From contig JAQMWT010000328.1 in the NCBI GenBank assembly GCA_029834535.1, positions 62,001-126,000 of the forward strand: a stretch of DNA of 64,000 nucleotides. Reading direction: 5' to 3'. Positions 36,604-46,877 of the stretch are shown here, piece by piece (the first letter of the stretch is position 1; the number at the start of each line of letters is the position of its first letter). A program made the translations under genes and the position numbers. Below the pieces are notes generated by a model, which worked only from the letters and a program-made list of their open reading frames with translations, was not told where the DNA came from and ran no database searches. The DNA is from Chrysophaeum taylorii (lineage: Eukaryota; Sar; Pelagophyceae; Pelagomonadales; Pelagomonadaceae).

Positions 36604-38524
36604 CCAAGTTGTTGCGCATAGAGGCCCCGAGCGGGCTACTCGTGTGTGGGTTTGTTTCGTGAGGTCTAAGCCGATCGACGACCGCTGTCAGTGTTTTGCT
36701 CTCGCCAGAAGTCGGCACGTCGTTTGAAGCTGCGAGCTGAGCAGCTTGCTCGGTATCAGGCGCGTCAGCTGTCATGCCATTTTCGTCTTTCGTCGCGTCC
36801 GAATCGAAATCAACTGGAAGCGGCGTTTTGGTGTCGTCTAGATGATTCATTGATATGTCACTCAACGCAAGCTGTGTCGTGGAGGTGCTCGGCGCAACTG
36901 ATTCGCTCACCGCGGTAAGTTCACTCGCCGGAGTGGTCTCGCGCGCGGGCGCGACGGGAGTCGACGCTGCCGATTCCACGGAGCTCTGTGTTCGCTGTCG
37001 TCGCAGACGGGTGCGGACCGGCGGCGTCTTGACATCAACAGCAAAGAGGGGCCCATGCTCAAGGCAAGTTGCATCACGAGAAGTAGGGGTGTTTTCCTGG
37101 CCATTAGTCATCGAGTTGGCGACACTATTCGACGGCGGCATACTAGTCGAAGCAGCTGGTTGCGAGGAACGTGGAAAGTCTATTACGCCAGCAAATTCTG
37201 GTGTCTCGTCGTTGTGCAGGGTATCCAGCCAGGACAAGAAGCCCTCAGCTTTCTTTGGAACGCCAGAGGCCGCGGCGGGAGCGATGGCGTTGATTCGGTC
37301 GTGGATTGCCGTCGATGACTCGGTAGTAGCGATATCGTCGACCTGCGTAAGGTGTGCTTTCGAAGCCCTCGCTGGTGACTCTTGCGTAAGTTGTCGAATT
37401 CGACTGCCGTTGTCGGGAGTGGTAAACCCCGCAGTCGATTCTTCGCGCAGTTTGTCCGGGGACAGAGGCGCGTTAGTAGACTCTATCGAACGAGCGTCGA
37501 CTGGATGAAAGCTGGTACTCCATACATCGACAGGAAAGCTCGGTGCCAAAGAAGAAGACCCCACTTCGTTCCCCTCTCGTTGCGTAAGGTCGGTCACTGG
37601 ATGCCCGTCCGGGTCATGAACTTCGAACGAGCCGAGTAAAGATCGGAATACCGCGTCGTCGGAGGAGGGGACGCTCGCGAGGGCACAACCTGGTGTCGTC
37701 GTCGTCGTGGTGGTCGGGCGTTGATGAGTACACAATGCCTCGTGCGCGGCCACCTCGATGAGCGTGCCGCAGAAGCCACACGCGTGGCGGCACGTGTGCT
37801 TCGTTGCATCCTGTGCTCGCCGCCGCGTTCTTCGGGGAGGCGTAGTCGCGGCGGCTGCAGCCTGCGGCGCGCGAGGGACGAAACTCGGGGACGCTGCTGC
37901 GTCCAGAGGAAGCGAGAGAAAGTCGGGTGGCGCGGGACGTGGGCATTGCTTCGTCGGGGACAATATCTCGCTGCGAAACGTGGACCGCGGAGTCAAGCCC
38001 TCCTCGCTCGCCCGCGAACGCCGGAGATCGCCGTACGACTGCGCGTCGTGTTGGTTTGCACAGACGGGATCGTCTCTTCTCACGAGGTCTTTGAGGTATG
38101 CAACCCAACGATGCCAGGCGTCGCGCGTTGGCGCGACGTAGTACTCGTCGAGGCCGTCCTGCGTGGCGAGGTGGAAGGCGTCAGAACCTTCTCGGCGAAC
38201 GACGAGTCGCGCTTGCGCGAGAACGGTGGTTGCCTCGGGGATGTGGGAGTCGGCCGTGCGGAAGCGGTGGAGCGTGCGCGGCCCCAGCACGCACCAGCGA
38301 GGACATCCGTTGCAGACGAGAGGCCCGGCGACCAGATGTTCGTCGTCGCGAAGGGCGAGGTCGACATATCGCGCCACCGTGCGCTCGAGCGCGATGTGGC
38401 GCCTGAGGCCCTCCGAACACGTGGCCGTGGGGGTCTGCGACTTGGTGCGCGAGGCGAGCAAATTTCGCTGGTGGGCGTCGACAAGCTCCGGCGTGCGTTT
38501 CCAAGACCGCGCTCCCCCAAACAT
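36368..38524 (-). CDS. PH-domain and zinc-finger N-terminal part of giant gene
   Basis: 718 codons from an ATG. Residues about 63-148 fit a PH domain: GPLVCNGCPRWCVLGPRTLH, LARLVVRREG-like strands, and the closing helix RDAWHRWVAYLKDL with its near-invariant tryptophan (W138/W140 region). A C-x2-C...H-x3-C finger (CGFCG...HEALC) lies near 245-262. The rest is disordered Ser/Thr/Asp-rich sequence like that of the 3951-codon frame. Its last 236 bp overlap that frame, and composition switches from one frame to the other near 36370-36400, so one mRNA probably encoded a protein of about 4,590 residues with a PH-like domain at each end. No canonical intron that restores the frame was found, so a frameshift, in nature or in the assembly, is the simplest explanation. 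Confidence 0.65.
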   Translation of the reverse strand: MFGGARSWKRTPELVDAHQRNLLASRTKSQTPTATCSEGLRRHIALERTVARYVDLALRDDEHLVAGPLVCNGCPRWCVLGPRTLHRFRTADSHIPEATTVLAQARLVVRREGSDAFHLATQDGLDEYYVAPTRDAWHRWVAYLKDLVRRDDPVCANQHDAQSYGDLRRSRASEEGLTPRSTFRSEILSPTKQCPRPAPPDFLSLPLDAAASPSFVPRAPQAAAAATTPPRRTRRRAQDATKHTCRHACGFCGTLIEVAAHEALCTHQRPTTTTTTTPGCALASVPSSDDAVFRSLLGSFEVHDPDGHPVTDLTQREGNEVGSSSLAPSFPVDVWSTSFHPVDARSIESTNAPLSPDKLREESTAGFTTPDNGSRIRQLTQESPARASKAHLTQVDDIATTESSTAIHDRINAIAPAAASGVPKKAEGFLSWLDTLHNDETPEFAGVIDFPRSSQPAASTSMPPSNSVANSMTNGQENTPTSRDATCLEHGPLFAVDVKTPPVRTRLRRQRTQSSVESAASTPVAPARETTPASELTAVSESVAPSTSTTQLALSDISMNHLDDTKTPLPVDFDSDATKDENGMTADAPDTEQAAQLAASNDVPTSGESKTLTAVVDRLRPHETNPHTSSPLGASMRNNLDEGEQQTSVISEPTRTQSDDAVTLADQASEGRGIGADASLAEDDPTQTRRESATLDQYAPKSFGETPDPEQHCWKRPV

Positions 38525-39822
38525 TGTTGTGGAGAATCTCCGAAACCCTCAGTTATTGAATTCTCATCCAAACCCTTCAAACATGTATCAACGTCTCGGT
38601 CGTGAACACTTCGTCCTCGCGGAGCAGTTCCCCGACCAGGTCATCATCAAGCTCGACGAAAGCAACGCCTTCAGCGAGCTCAAGGGTCGTGGACAAGCTC
38701 GCCCACCGCGCCAATGCTACGCTGTGGGCCTTTCTTTGGTGGCCGCTTCGTGTTCGAGCAACTTCAGCTGGCGTCCTACTGGTGGTGGTGGTGGTGGTGG
38801 AATATTGCCTGAACGGTCTCTGAAGAAGGTGACGAGCATGGCGGTCCAACTTACCCGCCTGGCCACACGTGAAGCCGTAGAGGCTCTTGATTACCGCTTG
38901 CGCGCTCGTGGCGGCGACGCTAGACGTTTTGGCATCGACGACGGTGTCGTTTCCGGTTCCCCTCGTGATGATGTCGACGCTCGAACTCAGTACGCCCGTG
39001 ACATCCGGACTAGCGGGCGAGGAGCTCCGCCTTGGACAAGCGCTCGGTCCCTCGTCGAAGTTGCTGCTCCCGCTGGCGCTCGCACTCTTGCCGGCGTCCC
39101 CGTCGTTGCGGACGGCCTCGTTGTCTATGGCGTGGCTATCGGGTTCCTCTGGTCCGCCGGGGACTCCTACGTCGTCTCTACTTTGCAACGCGAGGTTGAC
39201 GATCAAGTGAGCTACGCGAACACTCTATTCGCTACGAGCTCCGGAACGTCTCCAATCAAAATGCGCGTGGTCCTTGGCCCGCTGCCGTATCTCTCCGTTT
39301 TTGGCATGGACTACGACATCGCGCAACATATCTCCCCCGCTCCTGCCTCGGTCATGCTCCGCCGCTATGACGAAACACGCCATTCTCAGCTTCGTCGTCA
39401 CCGCCCGGAGAGCAGAGCTGCTTCAGACTGTTGAAACTGAAGATATCGTCGTCCAACTACTGGGGTACGGAATAGGGATGGCGGTATTCGCCCCTGCGCC
39501 GACCTCACCCCCCGTTCGTTAACACGCCCCCCAGCTTCTCCAGGGTCTCGTCGACCTCTTCAATTTGGCGTGAGCCGTCCAAGTTCCTTGATACCGACTT
39601 GGCCCGGGCTTGCACCATCGACACCATCGGCGACATGCCGCGCTTCGTCCGAACTTAATCCTAGCGTCCATGGCAGGCGGTGTCGCCGCGAACTTTTCGG
39701 ACGCGCCGCGTCAAGCACAACCAGCAACTCCGCGCGCTTCTTCTCGGAGCTTAATACGAGTAGAACGCAACACGACCTCAACCTCATTCTGCAGTTTTGG
39801 GCAAATATGGCAGCGCCGATGG
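37589..39822 (+). repeat. Inverted duplication, left arm
   Basis: This stretch matches 61770-64000 in inverted orientation, with coordinates summing to 101589 over most of its length. Only about three small differences were noticed in 1.8 kb: a C/T change near 39286, a one-base difference in a C run near 39525, and two added bases nearby. It covers the first 312 codons of the PH gene and 1.3 kb upstream. A further 120-bp match (39950-40070 against 61498-61619) follows a diverged 130-bp stretch. The right arm runs off the window, so the true length is unknown. Confidence 0.95.
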
Positions 39823-39830
39823 TGTTGGTG
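38580..39830 (+). pseudogene. Degenerate retroelement-like region, left arm
   Basis: Upstream of and divergent from the PH gene. In one frame the segment reads FVLAEQFPDQVIIKLDESNAFSELK; the KLD-SNAF block resembles the first catalytic region of some non-LTR and tyrosine-recombinase retroelement reverse transcriptases. Further on, VTSGLAGEELRLGQALGP resembles the following SG-QG--LGP block. These pieces are in different frames, with no intact DD box. The call is weak; a chance resemblance in GC-rich DNA, or a real promoter region, are alternatives. An identical copy sits in the right arm. Confidence 0.3.
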
Positions 39831-40329
39831 GTTAAGGTGGCATCACATTTCGTAGTAGTAGTAGTAGTACAAGTAGCGCTGAAGAGCAAGAAGTTCTGCT
39901 TCTCTCGCTTCGATGATCGATCGCCCGCCGCGCATATCCCGTGACGCTGGATCTGACAAAAACTAACCTCACCTAACGCCGCATGATTCCCAACACGAAG
40001 CAGTCGGTGGTCACAAGGAAGACATAAAAGTGACAGCCGTCCTACATCCTGCGGGCCGTGCGAAAATCTTGTCCTCCATCGTGCGTTAAACACCAGCAAG
40101 AGTAAGATGTATTTAGGAGGACAAGTAGCAAGCAAGTGGCAGGATCCCTCTTTCATTCTTCTTAGTTGAAGCTTCCTTCTTCTCTCTTCTTCTTCTTCTT
40201 CTTCGGAGCGTGGTCCCGCTGCATGATAAACTTGGTGTCTGTCTGTCTGTCTGTCGCCAAGGCGGGGGGTGGTCCCGGCGCAGCAGCGGCGGCGGGGGCG
40301 TTTTCTTGTCTTTTGTTTTGTTTGATCTA
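39831..40329. other. Intergenic gap before FMO gene
   Basis: A GTA-rich run (39853-39870), a stretch of 120 bp that also occurs near 61.5 kb, TTC-rich and CTGT simple repeats (40184-40254) and GC-rich filler. No gene seen. Confidence 0.6.
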
Positions 40330-42129
40330 TCACATGGCGAAGGAGAAGAGGGACTTGACCTTCATCTTGTAGCCGTGGAGAATGTTGAGCTTGGACTTGT
40401 TGTAGAGCGTGGGGAAGCCGTGGTAGCCCGGGAGACGGGAGAAGGGCTTGAAGAGGAAGAACATCGTGTTGACGAAGAACTTCTGGACGACGGAGAAGGG
40501 AATAGTGATGGCGAGCGTGACGGGGTCCACGAGGACCTTGGAGCCGATGACAGGGAAGCGGTCCATGACCTGGTCGAAGACTTCGGGCTTGGCGCCGGGA
40601 CCCTTGAGGCGGTACCAGCAGGGCCACATCGGATAGAGCCAGTACTTGAGCCACTTGGAAGGCGAGAAGACCAACCACGGGACGGGCGGTTCGCAGCCGA
40701 TCATCGCCGTCAAGGAGCTGGCGAAGCTCGGCCAGTCGCAGAGGGAGGTGAGGTTTGGCGAGAGGACGTAGTACCGGGTCTCGGCCTCAGACTCGGTCTT
40801 GGTGACCTCGGCGATATTCGCCGGGAGCTCGCGCTCGCCCGACAACAGGAGCGCGTGGAAGCGCGCGCAGAGCTCCGACGTTTGGGGAATGCCACCCTGG
40901 TGGGGACGGGCCCACCCGATGAAGGCAAGCTTGTCGCCAAAACCGGAAGGCCAGCAGTGCTTGAACCAGGCGCGAGGGCACCAGTCCAGCTTCTGCTCGG
41001 TACGAATCCAGTCGAAGTCGTTCGTGTACCCCGTGCAGAGGACAATCGTGTCGTAGTCGTTGACGACGTCGGGGGAGGCGTTGCGCTCGCCGTTGGAGTC
41101 GACGAGCACGTCCGAGAAGGTGACCGTCTTGCCTTCCACCCGCAAATTTTGAGCGACCACGACCTCCAGCGAGCCGCGGCCAGCCATCTCCGAGATCCGC
41201 GAATTTTTGGTTACCCAGCCCGCCTGGTCCGCGCGGAGATACACGGATTTGTCGACGCCGGGGTAGGCTGTCGCGGCGCGCGAGTATTTACCCAAAAACT
41301 CGAGGTACTTGTTCGAGAAGTCAGACGCCATGATCTTCCAGCCCATCTGGCGAACCATCGAGTACATCCAGAGCGGGAGGGCGTTGATGGCGCGCGAGGT
41401 GGTCTGACACTCGAGGAAGTCGCCCACGTAGCACTCGCGCCACATCTTCTCGGTCTGCATGCAGAGGTATTCGTCGAAGCCGGGCTTGGTAATGTGGCGG
41501 GCCGTGTACCGCGGGGCGAGAATGAAGGGCCGCCGCGCCCACACGGTCGCGTGCTGTGCGACCCCCGCGATCTCGGCGGCGACGTCGCTCGCCGACTCGC
41601 CGGTCCCAACGATCAGCACCCGTTCCCCCTTGAAAGCGTCGGCATTCTGGAACTGAGACGAGTGCACGACCTTCCCCCCGAACGGAGCGAAAATCTCGGG
41701 GGTCTTTTTTGGCACCTGGTTTGACCCCGTGCACACAATCAGGCTGTCGGCCGACACCTCGCCGTCCGAGCACTTAATGCGCCAGGTCTCGCCCTCCAGC
41801 GTCGCCGCCTCGACCGTCGTGTTAAACTTGATCCGGTCCAGCAGCCCGAAGTGCGCCGCGTACCGCTCGAGATATACGGCGTACTCCTCCTTCTTCGAAT
41901 ATTTTATGTAGTCCTCCTCGCACGGAAAATCTGAGTACGCCATGAACACGTTGGAGATCGTCAGGTACAACGCGTCGTACGACGATTCGCGAAGGGTCGA
42001 GAACACGCCCCCGATTACGCCGGACTTTTCGATGATCGTCGCGTCGTGGCCCTTCTCCAGCATCTCCTTCAACGCGACGAGCCCCGACGGCCCAGCCCCA
42101 ACGATGACCACCACCTTTTTCTTCATCAT
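40330..42129 (-). CDS. Flavin-containing monooxygenase
   Basis: NADPH- and FAD-dependent enzyme that oxygenates nucleophilic N or S atoms (or, in Baeyer-Villiger relatives, ketones). 599 residues from the ATG at 42129 (MMKKKVVVIVGAGPSG); the frame extends 46 codons upstream, but the only earlier start is GTG. FAD-binding GAGPSG at 11-16; the FMO signature FGGKVVHSSQF (150-160) matches F-x-G-x3-H-x3-F; NADPH-binding GTGESASD at 175-182; a CTGYTNDF block near 415 closes the FAD domain. Longer than typical FMOs (about 530) by a C-terminal hydrophobic region (VTLAITIPFSVVQKFFVNTMFFLF) that could anchor it in a membrane. No signal peptide is visible. The physiological substrate cannot be told from sequence. 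Confidence 0.9.
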   Translation of the reverse strand: MMKKKVVVIVGAGPSGLVALKEMLEKGHDATIIEKSGVIGGVFSTLRESSYDALYLTISNVFMAYSDFPCEEDYIKYSKKEEYAVYLERYAAHFGLLDRIKFNTTVEAATLEGETWRIKCSDGEVSADSLIVCTGSNQVPKKTPEIFAPFGGKVVHSSQFQNADAFKGERVLIVGTGESASDVAAEIAGVAQHATVWARRPFILAPRYTARHITKPGFDEYLCMQTEKMWRECYVGDFLECQTTSRAINALPLWMYSMVRQMGWKIMASDFSNKYLEFLGKYSRAATAYPGVDKSVYLRADQAGWVTKNSRISEMAGRGSLEVVVAQNLRVEGKTVTFSDVLVDSNGERNASPDVVNDYDTIVLCTGYTNDFDWIRTEQKLDWCPRAWFKHCWPSGFGDKLAFIGWARPHQGGIPQTSELCARFHALLLSGERELPANIAEVTKTESEAETRYYVLSPNLTSLCDWPSFASSLTAMIGCEPPVPWLVFSPSKWLKYWLYPMWPCWYRLKGPGAKPEVFDQVMDRFPVIGSKVLVDPVTLAITIPFSVVQKFFVNTMFFLFKPFSRLPGYHGFPTLYNKSKLNILHGYKMKVKSLFSFAM

Positions 42130-42273
42130 CACCACCCTTTTCTGGCTGCAGCTGCTCGTCTCCTCGTCTTGGTGAGTAACACAAACGTCGCTGACGTCAG
42201 GCGTTCTTCGAGAAACTGGGACATAGGGTAGAGATGACGAGAACAGAAACCATGCGTCACTACTCACTCATTC

Positions 42274-42315
42274 ATTCATCATCATCACGATCTGCTGATG
42301 ATGATGATGATGATA
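42274..42315. repeat. ATC/GAT inverted repeat upstream of FMO
   Basis: CATCATCATCA followed after about 10 bases by TGATGATGATGAT, forming a potential hairpin roughly 150 bp upstream of the FMO ATG. Probably simple-sequence in origin; a regulatory role is unproven. Confidence 0.5.
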
Positions 42316-43800
42316 TCAGATTCTTTCACCGGAATAATAATGATAATAAATAATAACGGTGGTGGTCAAACTGGATACAATCAAAAAAAGTTACTTGTTG
42401 ATACACATTATATTGATATATATCCCTTGGTTAGATTTTTTTGAAAAAAAATCTTTTCCGACTTTTCTCTGCTGGACAACAACAACAAGAGACGCAGGAT
42501 ATGAGCGACGTTATCGACGCCGCTGCTGCGGTGGAGGACAGACAACACGGGCCGGGCGGAATCCCGTAGGCATCGACTTCGCGACCTCAACGATGATCAG
42601 AGCGTCTGGCGATTGGTCCCAAGGTTGCGCGCGACGACGCCTACGGCCCTGGCCGCTGTCGTGCACCGCATCTGCGAGAGACACGACTGGCTTGACCAGT
42701 TCTTCGCCCGACTTTTAATTGATGGCTCGGGGCTCTTCTTCCACCCCCAGGGCAGAACGCTGTGTGCAGGGACGGCCAACACCTGGAGTTCGCCGAGGCC
42801 GCAGCTGAGTAACGGGAGCGAGAGCGCCTGCAATTCGCCATCGGCAAGGTCAGATGGATGAAAACGTCGACCCAGCAGGCCATCGACTTGCTCGAGAACG
42901 CCAGCGGACTCGACGGCCAGCCGGCCGGCCGGCACCCGACGGAGGATGGCCTGAGATCAAGGAGGAAGAAGCCGCTACGACGACGATGACACCCCGTATC
43001 CAAGGCCGCTCCGCGAGCGTTGCCATCTCCTCCTCGATCGACCTTGCATCTCCTTCCCGTAAGGACGTGCGAATTATGCTCTCCGAAACGTGCATGCGAT
43101 ATTCTAGCTTAACCAGTTGATTTTTGCTGGACGCCCCCGTCGTGCTCGTCGTCGTCGGATGCGACCTCTTCGTGCGTGGAGCCGCTCCGCCTCCTCCGCG
43201 TCGAGTACGCCGTTAAGATCGCCGTCGTTTATTACTGCCCTGGATTGTGGTGAGTCGGGATGGACGTGCTTTTATTTCTGCCAGCTGAGAGGCGCAGCGT
43301 TTTGGCTTGTGGCCATGAGAGGGCGGCGGCAGGGCCTTTATGTTGAAATACAACATCTTAAAAGTTTTTAAAAAGGTCGACTGCTAAGAGTTTGGGTGCT
43401 AGAAATCGGGCAGTAGCGATTCGAGGTCAAGGTTCGAATTGGCAAAGGCGATGGCAATGCATGGACGCACCGAGTCACGGTGCTGCTGCGCCTACCCAAA
43501 TCAGGTACTTCTTCTGCGGGCGATGCGATGCTCCTTTCGACCCCTCTTCACGACTATCGTTATTAACTCTTTGTCGTCGAACTGCTCCCCCTTCACAATC
43601 AACCTATACATCATCCGCTCGTTCCCTGTCTTCTTCGGGTACGGAAGTCGGCGAAGGGTGCCGCCGGCTGGTCTCCCGCCTCTCTGGCCGCCGGACGGTT
43701 TGTGTCATCATCCAGAGCCGCCGCGTGGCGGTCCGCCGTCGTCGCTGGCCACCACGAAGGCGATGCTGTTTATTGCGATAAAAAACGGAAGACGTTCGAA
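42316..43800. other. Intergenic with decayed frames
   Basis: No intact gene. Plus-strand pieces near 42560-42960 (DDQSVWRLVPRLRATTPTAL, CERHDWLDQFFARLL, then KVRWMKTSTQQAIDLLENAS) look protein-like but are in different frames with stops, suggesting a decayed gene of unknown family. The part 43130-43800 contains short GC-rich frames without recognisable content. Confidence 0.35.
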
Positions 43801-43809
43801 GCAAGTCTT

Positions 43810-44290
43810 GCGTCTTTCGATTCTGTCAACGCGCGCATGACCGCGGCCTTCCTCGGAGACGAGGCGACGGAGTTCTTTTGGCCGACGAGGTTGGGTCGGA
43901 AGACGACGCCTCGCTCTTTACAGTCGAGTTTCTCAACTCCCCGAGAATCAACTGCATGCCGACTTTGAGCGCTAGCTCAAAGTCTTCCCATTCTCGACAC
44001 TGCGACGGCACTCGATACATCACCTATCGTATCGTCGCAAAGAGGCTCCTCCGACTCGCTTATTGGGTTAAAAAAAACTCCTTCTGGTCCCGCGCGTTAC
44101 CCTCACCACGAAGCACGGAGTGCTCCCCTTAAGAGCTGCGCCGACGCCAGTTTCCGTTGCTATGTGCTTCGCCATAACGACGATGAACAAGAGCCAGCGC
44201 TCCGCGAGGTCGGCATCCTCTTGGAAAAGTGTCTCGCATTATGTCGGTCACTCGCGTGCGTGGACTCCGCGTCATCCGCGTACGTGTTGA
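43810..44290 (+). pseudogene. PIF1/Helitron-type helicase remnant, copy 3
   Basis: Third, more diverged relative of the remnants at 1-1630. The stretch NARMTAAFLGDEATEFF, then in another frame VGSEDDASLFTVEFLNSP, and later NKSQ...REVGILLEK, matches the two left copies in the same order. The version here keeps DEATEFF-(W)AD-VGSEDDASLFTVEFLNS almost in register, clearer than in copies 1 and 2, so it helps to recognise the family. Stops and a frame change still break it. It shows that the element is dispersed over at least 42 kb. Confidence 0.6.
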
Positions 44291-45263
44291 TTCTTCTTCT
44301 TCTTCTTCGAGCGCGCTTTGCAATGTGACGACGTCCAGCGCGCTCAATTATCCTGGTCGAAAACGCTACTTTGCAGAGCCCGACGACCTTATCGCTGTTG
44401 CCGTGATGTGGGCAAAGTCGTTGGCACGTACAAACTAAAAGAGCCGAGGACACGTCCCAGTTTAAAAATGCAAACGAAGTTGATCGAAACGGAGAACTGC
44501 AGCACCCGTATGTGGTGGACGGCTTGGCGCATCAGGTTCGCACCAAAGTTCGTGCTAGTTTCGGCGGCGGTTCCCTGTCGAAAGAAGCGGCTTGCCTTGA
44601 CGAAGGAATAAGCTGCAGCGCTTGTTGGAGACGAACTTTTGCGCCGCGACCAATGACGATGATGATGATGATGATGATGCCAAGATGGTTTCCCGGCCCA
44701 CCCCTTGTTTTTTAGTAAAATACCAACAAGGCCGACGTCGCATTTCTCTTTTTCTCGGGCGACGAGAAAGCATGCACAACGGCTCCCATTCGAGAATCCC
44801 AATCGCCAGCCGAAGACCAGTGGCCATACCTCGTAATGCTCGAGCGGCTGATATTCTGAGCCGTCGGAGAGCACTACGGATGGACGGCACAGCGTTTTGT
44901 TTCTAGCACAAATTGGGACGTTGTCCGATTGTTTCCTGCCTGAAAGCAGCAAAGTTGAAGTCGCATACTTTTTTTCGCGAGATGCGAACAAAGAACACAC
45001 CAGCGCGCTCATTCATTCGTTTATCCTCACGATAAAAACGAGCACCATCATCCAGCTTTCGCCGCATTCGTGTCTGACGCGACGAACTCTGTCCTTGGAC
45101 AACAAAATTCCCCAATACCGCGACGTTCCATCAAGCAATTTGCGACGTGCATTCAACACGTTCCACATCGATCGCCTTCCTATCTCGGCCACAGAATCAC
45201 CTAGGCGAGCCCTGCAGAATTTAGGCGTGAACGAATAAGTACCGACGGCGGCCCCCCTCATTA
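44291..45263. other. Intergenic with GAT repeat and short frames
   Basis: Contains a (GAT)n run near 44656-44682 and short frames on both strands. The longest (207 codons, minus, 45012-44389) includes a poly-His run that is simply the GAT repeat read backwards, and no domain is visible. Probably non-coding. Confidence 0.45.
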
Positions 45264-45875
45264 TCATTCAGATGCCGAGTCTAACTTAGTCTCGTTGAGG
45301 ATGAGGGAGAGGATGATGACCCAGCAAAAAAAGACGCAGTTGATAAAGAGGACGCGGTACTCGAGGGGTACGAGGGCGAAAGAAACGGTGGTCGCAGGAA
45401 TAAAGACGATCCAGTTTTTTAGCAGCGTCTCGGCGAGCGTGGTTTTAATCTGGCGGGTCCCCGCCTCGATTCCCCTTCCTTCGATGATCGCGAAGAAGTA
45501 GAAGACGAGGGCGGTGAATAGGGGGGCCTGGACGAACTGGTCGACGGCTACCTTCAGCGCTAACGGATTCGGGGGAATAGGCAGCGCGGCGTCGATCGCG
45601 TTTTGGTAAACATGGTTCCAGGGGGCCTGGAGCACGAGGCCGAAGACGGCCCATCGAAAGACTCGCGCAGGGTCGACTCCGTTGCCTTCGATCCTTTGGG
45701 CAACCGCGTCGCCGCAGCCGATAATCACCGTTGCTGTCACGCATTTCGTTGCGAGGGGGGCTGTCTCGAGGAGCGTCGTGTATCCTGCCCACGCCTCGCT
45801 CGGGGATACCGCGTTCAGCCTCGAGAGTCGAGGTAGCGGCGCCGCCGCCTGGAAGGCGACGACGAAGAAAAACAT
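45264..45875 (-). CDS. Mpv17/PMP22 family membrane protein
   Basis: Small integral membrane protein of the Mpv17/PMP22/Sym1 family, found in mitochondria, peroxisomes or plastids, where members act as channels or help keep metabolite and nucleotide balance. 203 residues from an ATG, the usual family size. Hallmarks: W-x2-Y near 29-32, TAPLATKC, the GDAVAQRIEG block (about 55-64), DPARVFRWAVFG, PWNHVYQN, KVAVDQFVQAPLF, and the C-terminal LKNWIVFIPATTVSFALVPLEYRVLF with its conserved W-x2-WP-like and VP-x2-R positions, ending with a hydrophobic helix. Four membrane helices are expected. The first 20 residues are hydrophobic and may be a targeting signal. Neighbour to the right is the divergent VTT gene about 1 kb away. 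Confidence 0.92.
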   Translation of the reverse strand: MFFFVVAFQAAAPLPRLSRLNAVSPSEAWAGYTTLLETAPLATKCVTATVIIGCGDAVAQRIEGNGVDPARVFRWAVFGLVLQAPWNHVYQNAIDAALPIPPNPLALKVAVDQFVQAPLFTALVFYFFAIIEGRGIEAGTRQIKTTLAETLLKNWIVFIPATTVSFALVPLEYRVLFINCVFFCWVIILSLILNETKLDSASE

Positions 45876-46877
45876 GATGACGCAAAGGAAGGGGTAAGGG
45901 TGTAAAGCACGGAGGGGTTAGGGAAAAAATTGTGGGTAGTGGCTGCGCGCGAGACGTGTCTGCTGCGGTTTTTGGCGCTGCCACAACACTACTTTAAGAC
46001 TTATTAGCGTTGCCGCAGCTCATCCTGAAGCCCGTGGTGCAAGGAGCTCAACACGTCGTGGGCTAAACAGTTCACGAGCACGACGAAGGTCGTCCGTCAC
46101 CCAATGCATGCACAATCTCGACATGGAAAATGCCGAGAATCCGTTACACCAAGGAGGTCGACGCCGTCAACGCTTTTTTGCGCCGTGAGGGGCTTGTCTC
46201 GGGCTGGCCACCGCGCGTCGGAAAAAAGCTGCCTCGCGGAGACGAACGAGCCGCCGACCGCGTGCTTCGAACGTGCGAAAAAAAAGCTCCTCCACCAACT
46301 GCCAAGGAGCGGCGCGAGGAGGGCTCGACGAAGCGCAACATCTGGACTAGCTCGAGCTGCAGCTGGCCTTCTCGCCTTAGGCAACTAACTACACGTTGCC
46401 GCCGCCGCCGCATTTGAAGAGCAACCGTGTATATCCTCGACACAACACCCAGGTGATAGAGAACCTCTTTCTTCTTTTCGTTTTCTGCGTTGTTTTAAAG
46501 GTGGTGTGTCTTTCATCTTGTAGTTGGTGCCTTGGGAGAAAAGAACCTTTTCTTTGCTTGAAAAACTTACTGACGACGCGAGATGAAAAGAAAAGAAAAT
46601 AAAATAAAAAAGAAAAGATCGCGTGATGATAAACTCGGCCCTTCGATATTCACGCTCCAAACGAGCTGTTTTCGATACTGTAGTCGCGGTTCCTTTTTTC
46701 AGTAGTCAGTCAGGAAGGAGTGATTGTCGACCCGTCCCGTTCCGCAAAAGGCCGTGCCAGCGCAAAAATCGTTGTTTACTAAAGTCGAGAGACGACGACG
46801 ACGCGAAGAACGAATTCGCAGAGAGAGGTCGGTCATTCTGGACCCCAGCATTTAGCGCACGTAATAATAAGTTAATA
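45876..46877. other. Intergenic; small plus frame at 46130
   Basis: A plus-strand frame from an ATG at 46130 reads MPRIRYTKEVDAVNAFLRRE and continues basic for about 90 codons. It could be a decayed or small gene; no family is recognised. The AT-rich part 46400-46870 holds only homopolymer-rich sequence between the 3' end of the VTT gene and this frame. Confidence 0.35.

Noticed and set aside
38163-39434. 423-codon plus-strand frame (and its mirror at 62155-63426)
   Set aside because: Partly antisense to the PH gene start and otherwise spanning the degenerate retroelement-like stretch; starts without ATG support and contains a poly-Gly run from a GGT repeat. It being identical in both arms reflects the duplication, not selection.
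40210-41724. 504-codon plus-strand frame
   Set aside because: Entirely antisense to the well-supported flavin monooxygenase and without any domain; an effect of GC-rich codon bias.
42251-42267. Longer FMO start at 42267
   Set aside because: The codon is GTG; the ATG at 42129 directly precedes the FAD-binding motif at the usual distance.
44389-45012. 207-codon minus frame with poly-His
   Set aside because: The His run is the GAT repeat; flanking sequence shows no domain and no conserved pattern.
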